This document shows positions 58,606 through 64,000 of a stretch of DNA of 64,000 nt, one piece after another (the stretch's first letter is position 1; every line of letters starts with the position of its first letter). A program made the position numbers and the translations under genes. Under the pieces are notes generated by a model, which worked only from the letters and a program-made list of their open reading frames with translations, did not search any database and was not told where the DNA came from. This DNA comes from Rubrolithibacter danxiaensis (GTDB taxonomy: Bacteria > Bacteroidota > Bacteroidia > Sphingobacteriales > Sphingobacteriaceae). The stretch lies in the NCBI RefSeq assembly GCF_047272945.1, contig NZ_JBKOPS010000006.1:124001-188000 (forward strand), given 5' to 3'.

Positions 58606-59169
58606 TTAAAATTGTTTGGGCTTCCTTTTCTGACTGGCAAGTTCGGCTATTTCATCAATGCGTTTTTGTCGTGTTTCAGCTCGTTTGGCCAGAACGACCC
58701 ATTGCAATATTGCTTTTTTTACAGACTTGGTCAAACTTAGGAAAAATAGCTTTGAACCCGGTTTGGCTTTAAACGCTTTATCCAGGTCTTTAGGTATCTT
58801 TAGTTCTTCAACTTCATCTAAAATTGTCCAGGATCCGTTTTCTTTCGCAATTTCAATAGCTTTTAAGCCAGCTTCGGTCATCAATTCAGACTCAATAAGT
58901 TTTCCCACTTTCTCTTTATTAATTTTTGACCAGGTGCTTCTGGCTTTTCGTTTGCTGAAAAACTGGTGTGATTTCTCTTTATCTATTGCTATTTTCTTGC
59001 TGTCTATCCACCCGAAACAAAGAGCTATATCCACAGCCTCAGTCCAGCTGATAGTAGGTTTTCCCGAAGCTTTAGTATAAAAAACAAGCCACACAGAGGA
59101 TTTTGAACGATGATTTTCCTCTAACCACTTTCGCCATTCGATAAGCTTTGCCGGATAAAATACTTCCAT
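58606..59169 (-). CDS. YdeI/OmpD-associated family protein
   Basis: The 187-residue protein matches the YdeI-like family, with the WRKWLEENHRSKSSVWLVFYTKASGKPTISWTEAVDIALCFGWIDSKK N-terminal block and a LDKAFKAKPGSKLFFLSLTKSVKKAILQWV helical part. Homologues are linked to bacteriocin or antimicrobial peptide tolerance, but the mechanism is unclear. It appears to be a single-gene unit. Confidence 0.85.
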   Translation of the reverse strand: MEVFYPAKLIEWRKWLEENHRSKSSVWLVFYTKASGKPTISWTEAVDIALCFGWIDSKKIAIDKEKSHQFFSKRKARSTWSKINKEKVGKLIESELMTEAGLKAIEIAKENGSWTILDEVEELKIPKDLDKAFKAKPGSKLFFLSLTKSVKKAILQWVVLAKRAETRQKRIDEIAELASQKRKPKQF

Positions 59170-59267
59170 TTTTTATTATTGTTTGCATTTAATAAAGCAA
59201 AAATAATAGGAGGTAATGACAGCCCTATGTCAGGAAGTAAGGGTGTTTTTTGTTTGATTCAGTATGT

Positions 59268-59714
59268 TTAGCTATTGAATTGCCGAAGATGATGGTCCGT
59301 ATGTTTATAAACCAGGTATCCGATTTGTTCTTTTGTTATCCTCCCGAAAAATGGGTGTATGAGGTATGAATTCGAAAAGTTTTCGTATTCCTCAATCAGC
59401 AAAATCCATTTTGTTTTCAGGGTTTCAATATCGTCCCTGGTTTCTTTAACCACAAAGTCAGGAATTGTAGGCGTGCTTCGTCTCAATGGAGATTCATCTT
59501 TTAATATAGTTCTTAAAGCTATTTTGCCAAACAGGTAACCCAAAAAAACTCTCTTGAATTTTTTCCTGCCATGCATCATGTCTTCCCAACGAGTGCAATG
59601 TTCCAGCATCTGTCCGACATTCATTTTACCCCATTGAGCTGTGCTTTCTTTATTGATCGTCTTGATTCTCTTTATCAATTCATTTCTCGTACCAGGGTCA
59701 AATATGGATTTCAT
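59268..59714 (-). CDS. DUF1569 (DinB-like) protein
   Basis: The 148-residue four-helix protein has the DinB-like metal histidines in VGQMLEHCTRWEDMM and YKHTDHHLRQF, and an RRSTPTIPDFVV centre typical of DUF1569. Function is unknown. Confidence 0.8.
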   Translation of the reverse strand: MKSIFDPGTRNELIKRIKTINKESTAQWGKMNVGQMLEHCTRWEDMMHGRKKFKRVFLGYLFGKIALRTILKDESPLRRSTPTIPDFVVKETRDDIETLKTKWILLIEEYENFSNSYLIHPFFGRITKEQIGYLVYKHTDHHLRQFNS

Positions 59715-60114
59715 AATTAGTGATTTCTTTATTTACGAGTTGCTTTGCTTTCGAAATAGATAAGGAAGAGAGTTTAATAATATTTTCTCATTCACCTGAA
59801 TATAAGCACAAGTTTAAATTATTAAGCAATTCAATGAAAGGTGTGAACGCGACATTGTGCAAGGTAAATCGCGACAAGGGAAATCGATAAGCAGGTTAAG
59901 CAGTTTGCCGGCTGTAATCTTTAGCCTGTTGAAAGGTGGAGCATCACCTGACTCAATGTTTTAAAGTTTTCAAAGATTTGAAAACGAACAGATGGTCTCC
60001 GTAGGTGCTGTAGCCCTGCTTTCCGTTCATACGCCTGCAGGCCTTAGGCTTGGTGCCGGTATCCACTTCAATCAGGTTTAAGGAATAAAGACAACGATTG
60101 CTAACTTTGCTACA
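59715..60114. other. 400-bp stretch without a convincing gene
   Basis: The stretch contains scattered inverted bits and a 60-codon minus-strand frame (60135-59953) with the phrase YSTYGDHLFVFKSLKTLKH. That frame has no recognised family and overlaps the next gene, so it may be a remnant of an older gene. It marks the left edge of the Crp-SDR pair that has different codon use. Confidence 0.4.
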
Positions 60115-60681
60115 ATGAAAGAATTGATAGAACATATTTTACAGTTCGGCAACTTAAATGAACAGCAAATTGACCATATTAAAAGTAAGGCGGTAGAACT
60201 AGAACTTCGCAAAGACGACTATTTTTCGGAAGCAGGAAAAATTCCACGACAAGTCGGTTTCGTGGTTAACGGTGTTGTTCGTGGTTGCTATTACAACAAC
60301 AAAGGCGAGGAAATTACACGGTGTTTTATTCCTGAAAATAATTTGGCGGTTGATTATGTAAACTTTGAAGCAAATTCAGCTTCGGCAGAATACTTGCAAG
60401 CAAGCACCGATTGCAAACTCATTGTATTCTCAAAACAAGATTGGGACGAACTTTCGCATACCATTGCTGGCTGGGACAACATTAAAAACAAAATCGTGCA
60501 AAAATGCCTTTATCAAAAATCCAGAAAAAGCCCTGTAATTTCACAAAACGCAACTACACGCTACTTGGAATTTTTAGAAAATTATCCAACCCTTACAAAC
60601 CGTATTGCTCTTTCTCACATCGCATCATACTTGGGAGTTACACAACAATCATTTAGCAGAATTAGAAAAAACATTCGCTAA
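60115..60681 (+). CDS. Crp/Fnr-family transcriptional regulator
   Basis: The 188-residue protein has a cyclic-nucleotide-binding-type beta-barrel (AGKIPRQVGFVVNGVVRGCYYNNKGEEITRCFIPENNLAVDY), the long dimer helix and a C-terminal HTH (RIALSHIASYLGVTQQSFSRIRKNI). No FNR-type cysteine cluster is visible, so it is unlikely to sense oxygen by Fe-S. It precedes an SDR gene by 78 bp on the same strand and probably regulates it. Gln codons are almost all CAA, unlike most chromosomal genes here. Confidence 0.9.
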   Translation: MKELIEHILQFGNLNEQQIDHIKSKAVELELRKDDYFSEAGKIPRQVGFVVNGVVRGCYYNNKGEEITRCFIPENNLAVDYVNFEANSASAEYLQASTDCKLIVFSKQDWDELSHTIAGWDNIKNKIVQKCLYQKSRKSPVISQNATTRYLEFLENYPTLTNRIALSHIASYLGVTQQSFSRIRKNIR

Positions 60682-60759
60682 AATCACTTTTTACCATTTG
60701 GTAAATACATTCGTTTTTTATCGTGCAAACTTTACCGTAAATTTTAAAACAGATAAAAA

Positions 60760-61497
60760 ATGAAGTTAGCACTTATCACAGGAGCAAACAAAGGCATAGG
60801 CTTTGAGACCGCAAAACAACTTTTGCAAAAAGGATTTCATGTTTACATCGGAAGCCGAAATTTAGAAAACGGTTTACAAGCCGTTGAAAAATTAAAAACA
60901 CAAAGATTAACAAATGTTGAAGCCATTCAACTTGACGTAACCGATGAAAATTCGGTAAAAAATGCCCGAACAGAAATCGGCAAAAAGATAGACAGTTTGG
61001 ACGTTTTGATAAACAACGCAGGTATCAATGGCGGTGCACCTTACACCGCATTAGAAGCAAATTCAAAGCAATTTTTGGCAACATTTGACATTAACGTTTT
61101 TGGTGTTGCAAGAGTAACACGTGAATTTATTGATTTGCTTAAAAATTCGGCTGAACCAAGAATTGTGAACGTAAGCACAAGCGTTGGTTCACTTACACTG
61201 CAAAGTGATCCGAATTGGTTTGGTTACAACTTTGCAAAATATGCAGTTTACGCTTCATCAAAAGCAGCTTTGAATATGCTTACCGTTCATTTGGCTTATG
61301 AACTTCGGGACACAGCGTTCAAAGTAAATGCAGTTTGTCCAGGTTATACGAAAACCGATTTTACAGGTTACAATGGTGGCGAAGTTGAAGAAGCAGGGAA
61401 ACGAATTGTGAAATATGCTTTGTTGGACAAAGACGGAGTAACAGGAAAATTTATCAGCGAAGAAATCAATCCCCAAGCAGGCGAAATTGCTTGGTAG
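60760..61497 (+). CDS. Short-chain dehydrogenase/reductase (carbonyl reductase-like)
   Basis: The 245-residue protein has TGANKGIGFETAKQL (NADP loop), NNAGIN, Ser in VNVSTSVGS and catalytic Tyr-Lys in YASSKAAL. TGANKGIGF is typical of the carbonyl-reductase-like SDR branch. The substrate is unknown. It shares the CAA-rich codon use of the upstream regulator and is probably transferred with it. Confidence 0.9.
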   Translation: MKLALITGANKGIGFETAKQLLQKGFHVYIGSRNLENGLQAVEKLKTQRLTNVEAIQLDVTDENSVKNARTEIGKKIDSLDVLINNAGINGGAPYTALEANSKQFLATFDINVFGVARVTREFIDLLKNSAEPRIVNVSTSVGSLTLQSDPNWFGYNFAKYAVYASSKAALNMLTVHLAYELRDTAFKVNAVCPGYTKTDFTGYNGGEVEEAGKRIVKYALLDKDGVTGKFISEEINPQAGEIAW

Positions 61498-61851
61498 CAA
61501 GGATTGACAATGAATTGGCAAAAGTCCTGATAACATCGGTTTGCGTAATGGCGGGCTAAGTGCTACAATTCAACACCAATACTGGTCGTAGCGTCTCGCT
61601 ATGACCTTTCATAGAAAGTATGCTCCCCTCTGTCGCACCCCTGTCCCGTGATTGCTACCTTAATACATCTTTTGTAATTTGCTGGTAGCTGTCTTAAACC
61701 GACTTCTATATTTACGTTAAAGTCACGAGGCAGTTTCAACGAAATCAAGCGAAATACAGATGTTCACCCTGAGGATTTTAAAGTTGTCATTTTTCCCCAA
61801 GTATTAGTTATGGGAAGAAACTAATTTTGAAGATTTAAAATAAAAAAACGA
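61498..61851. other. 354-bp gene-free stretch with a hairpin
   Basis: No coding frame is convincing. GGTCGTAGCG (61584-61593) and CGCTATGACC (61597-61606) form a near-perfect hairpin with a 3-nt loop. The preceding CATCGGTTTGCGTAATGGCGG is, from memory, like sequences that recur after transferred genes in Bacteroidota genomes. Confidence 0.4.
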
Positions 61852-62385
61852 ATGCGAAAATTATCACTTTTCATTGCCGCAAGTCTCGACGGGTACATTG
61901 CAAAACCCGGTGATGACCTTAATTTTCTGAAATTAGTAGAAAAAGAAGGCGAAGATTATGGTTATGCGGAATTTACGAATACCATAGACACCCTGATTAT
62001 CGGTAGAAAAACCTATGATTATGTGTTGAATGAAATCGGCTCGTCTCATTATAATAATGGGGAAAGAGACGTATATGTAATAACAAGGACCGAAAGACCT
62101 GATGCGGGTAGAGTAAAGTTTTACAGTGGAGATCTCGCGGAATTAGTGCATAAATTGAAAAACGAAAACGGAAAAAACATTTATTGTGACGGAGGAGCAG
62201 AAATAATAAACGAACTTTTAAAAGATGATCTGGTAGATGAATTTATTATTTCCGTGATTCCCGTATTGTTAGGTGACGGAACAAGGCTATTTAAAGACGG
62301 CCGGCCGGAACAGTTACTCGAATTTGTAAGCGCAAAAACATTTGAGACCGGATTAACTCAGCTACATTACAAACGGAAAAGATAA
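61852..62385 (+). CDS. Dihydrofolate reductase-like (RibD C-terminal) family protein
   Basis: The 177-residue protein has RKLSLFIAASLDGYIAKPGDDLNFL, DTLIIGRKTYDYVL, IYCDGGAEIINELL and VDEFIISVIPVLLGDGTRLF. This is the COG0262/RibD-C type stand-alone reductase. It probably uses NADPH, but the substrate is unknown; a true DHFR role is unlikely. Confidence 0.88.
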   Translation: MRKLSLFIAASLDGYIAKPGDDLNFLKLVEKEGEDYGYAEFTNTIDTLIIGRKTYDYVLNEIGSSHYNNGERDVYVITRTERPDAGRVKFYSGDLAELVHKLKNENGKNIYCDGGAEIINELLKDDLVDEFIISVIPVLLGDGTRLFKDGRPEQLLEFVSAKTFETGLTQLHYKRKR

Positions 62386-62563
62386 ACAACGAACCGATAA
62401 CCATATAAAAGCATAATGCGGATTGGATCATTAAATGGGGTACTTTAGCCTCTGCTAAATTGCCAACAACGGACAGTGAATTCTTCTATCCGGCCAGGTA
62501 CTTCTGACCAGAAGGCAGTTAGGGTAAGCATAATAGAAATCCAAAACCACGATAACTTTATAT

Positions 62564-63067
62564 ATGACAGGAATAAAATTTCAAATAATCACCCCTGAGG
62601 ACGATGAAAACATGGAACTCATCGCAGAATGGTATTTAAATGAATGGAAAATTCCTGTTCAGACAACAATAGAAAAAATAAAAAACCTTTCTGTGGACAA
62701 CTCTGAGTTTCAGGTACTGTTAACTGTTGAGGGTAACCCAATTGCAACAGGCGGACTTTATAATAACGTTGGCCTTTTAGACAGAGAGCCAAGGCTTAAA
62801 ATTTATAAAAATTGGTTGGCTTTGGTTTATACAAAACCCGACTTCAGAAAAAAAGGCTTTGGAGCATTAATCTGTAATTATATTCAGGATCATGCAAAAG
62901 TACTGGGACTGAGTGAAATCTATTTATTTACTCATACTGCCGAAAGCTTATACAAGCAGCTTGAATGGCAACAATTGGAGCGCCTTGTTTTGGGTGCAAA
63001 GGACATTGTAGTAATGAAAAAAGAACTGATAGAAAAGATCGATAGCAATCGAATTGACACCGGATGA
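62564..63067 (+). CDS. GNAT-family N-acetyltransferase
   Basis: The 167-residue protein has the acetyl-CoA-binding loop VYTKPDFRKKGFGALICNYIQDHA and a C-terminal YLFTHTAESLYKQLEWQQLER, typical of GNAT acetyltransferases. The substrate is unknown. Confidence 0.87.
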   Translation: MTGIKFQIITPEDDENMELIAEWYLNEWKIPVQTTIEKIKNLSVDNSEFQVLLTVEGNPIATGGLYNNVGLLDREPRLKIYKNWLALVYTKPDFRKKGFGALICNYIQDHAKVLGLSEIYLFTHTAESLYKQLEWQQLERLVLGAKDIVVMKKELIEKIDSNRIDTG

Positions 63068-63184
63068 GATGAATGTCAACACGAACAAGGCTTCAATCAA
63101 TTGCATGTGAAGTACCATGCAAGATTTACATTTTATTAATCTTAGGACGTAACGAAAAATTGAACAGCAATAAAGCTAAATAAA

Positions 63185-63208
63185 GGCACACGCCCTATAA
63201 CGTGTGCC
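63185..63208 (-). terminator. Hairpin past the SRPBCC gene
   Basis: GGCACACG and CGTGTGCC form a perfect 8-bp stem with an 8-nt loop. TTTATTTAG follows on the minus strand, a modest T-run. Confidence 0.55.
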
Positions 63209-63217
63209 CGCGTTATA

Positions 63218-63667
63218 TCATGCGTCCGGTATTTCAGGTTCTACCAGCCTGATCAGCTTTTCCAGCGATTCCTGCCATCCCAGGTAACACATTTCTACCG
63301 GTATAACATCAGGTATTCCTTCCTGCAATACTTTTAACTCGGTTCCCACAGACGTTTTTTGAAGCCATATGGAGGTGTTCATCACGCCAGGCAGGTTCGG
63401 GTCGTCAAATTTGTCGGTGTATTTTAAAAACTCATTCGGTTTGATCTCAACATATTCGCCGCCGAAGGAGTGGCCGTTACCCGTGCTGAAATTGTGAAAC
63501 GACATTCTGAAGCTGCCGCCAACCTGCACATCCATTTTATGCACGGTACAAAGAAAACCATAAGGAGGCAACCAGGAGGCAATTGCAAGGGCTTCGGTAA
63601 ATGCCCTGAAAACTTTTTCAGGAGATGCTTTAATTACTCTGTGTAATGAAACTTTGTTGTCTGCCAT
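63218..63667 (-). CDS. SRPBCC (AHSA1-like) domain protein
   Basis: The ATG at 63667 gives 149 residues beginning MADNKVSLHRVIKASPEKVFRAFTE, the usual start of AHSA1-type SRPBCC proteins; the 24 upstream codons are not family-like. It has WLPPYGFLCTVHKMDVQVGGSFRMSF and a YLGWQESLEKLIRLVEP end helix. These proteins bind hydrophobic ligands, and many lie with ArsR regulators, but none is seen here. Confidence 0.88.
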   Translation of the reverse strand: MADNKVSLHRVIKASPEKVFRAFTEALAIASWLPPYGFLCTVHKMDVQVGGSFRMSFHNFSTGNGHSFGGEYVEIKPNEFLKYTDKFDDPNLPGVMNTSIWLQKTSVGTELKVLQEGIPDVIPVEMCYLGWQESLEKLIRLVEPEIPDA

Positions 63668-64000
63668 AAAAAATCTTTTTAATTGGTTCCTACTCGTCTG
63701 GCTTTTCGGTTCGCCCGTTTTGGGTGGTAGCTGCTCCACTGTCTGTTCGTTGGTTTCTACGAATTTACATTACAAAGATGATAGTAAAAACAATAGGGCG
63801 TAGGTTCCGCATGCGACAAATTAGAGGCTGTTTTGCGGCTTTTTTCTTGGCCGTAATTCATGTTGCTCGTTATAGTATTTTTTCAATTTATATACTGATT
63901 TTATGAGTCTTACTCATTAAAATGCTCTATCGGTTTATTGGCTGCTGTCAGAAATAGAACTATATTTTCTGCTCATGTAGCATTAAAGCAGACAGCAAGA
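63668..64000. other. End of window, no supported gene
   Basis: No convincing coding frame. A 60-codon plus frame (63724-63906) lacks any recognised feature and overlaps the upstream extension of the SRPBCC frame. Confidence 0.4.

Noticed and set aside
59953..60135. 60-codon minus-strand frame with YSTYGDHLF
   Set aside because: It overlaps the start of the Crp/Fnr gene and matches no family. At most it is a remnant, so it was not called a gene.
63724..63906. 60-codon plus-strand frame at the window end
   Set aside because: No recognisable features, odd composition, and antisense to the upstream extension of the SRPBCC frame.
1..64000. CRISPR arrays, insertion sequences, rRNA genes
   Set aside because: Looked for regularly spaced repeats, transposase-like proteins and rRNA signatures; none were found.

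Overview
The window is chromosomal DNA from a member of the Bacteroidota, by gene content most like the Sphingobacteriia/Chitinophagia side of the phylum (inference). The signs are: promoter boxes of the TAnnTTTG type with little Shine-Dalgarno signal, a fused MurF-alanine racemase, an alternative GlmU-like nucleotidyltransferase, type B ribosomal protein L31, lysyl-tRNA synthetase with a C-terminal extension, GH92 mannosidase, and futalosine-pathway menaquinone synthesis (MqnC). DNA is AT-rich by eye. No CRISPR array, rRNA or insertion sequence was seen.

Layout. 1-6.6 kb: tail of a GH92 mannosidase, smpB, and a metal cluster (mntR, an Nramp transporter fused to a UspA domain, an outer-membrane barrel), an Lrp regulator, ung and a TPR membrane protein. 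6.7-12.6 kb, minus strand: lysS, a long-chain acyl-CoA synthetase and iscS-iscU-iscA. 12.7-18.1 kb, plus strand: methylmalonyl-CoA epimerase, L31, a GlmU-like protein, tpiA, prmA, mpl and an Xre regulator. 18.1-30.3 kb: a GNAT-like protein, scpB-mqnC, an M16 peptidase pair, a broken acetyltransferase, guaB, a PhyH dioxygenase, a lipoprotein, TRIC and YitT membrane proteins and DinB.

30.4-36.8 kb: a roughly 6.4-kb integrated element in the 3' end of tRNA-Leu(TAA). It is bounded by a 16-bp direct repeat and by paired GTCCCC integrase arm sites. It carries a tyrosine integrase, an RteC-like protein, a HTH/excisionase-like protein, a small membrane protein, an HUH rolling-circle Rep, a zinc-ribbon protein and, on the opposite strand, a two-gene cargo: an M.EcoRI-like adenine methyltransferase overlapping a DUF262-HNH nuclease. 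That cargo is an unusual restriction or defence pair and is the best candidate for an undescribed system.

36.8-57.8 kb: tRNA-Leu, tRNA-Gly, recX, murF-alr, DUF502, an ATP-grasp protein, a LOG protein, a sodium/solute symporter, recR, SDR, a second YitT, the trp operon (trpD-F-B-A), two more ATP-grasp proteins, nhaA, a Sua5/TsaC protein, tandem beta-propeller-like paralogues and an FNR-type reductase. The trp operon is preceded by a short leader peptide with three consecutive Trp codons, an antiterminator strand and a terminator: a textbook ribosome-mediated attenuator.

57.8-64 kb: loosely packed small accessory genes (KTSC, TfoX-like, YdeI-like, DUF1569, Crp/Fnr plus SDR, RibD/DHFR-like, GNAT, SRPBCC), some with foreign-looking codon use.
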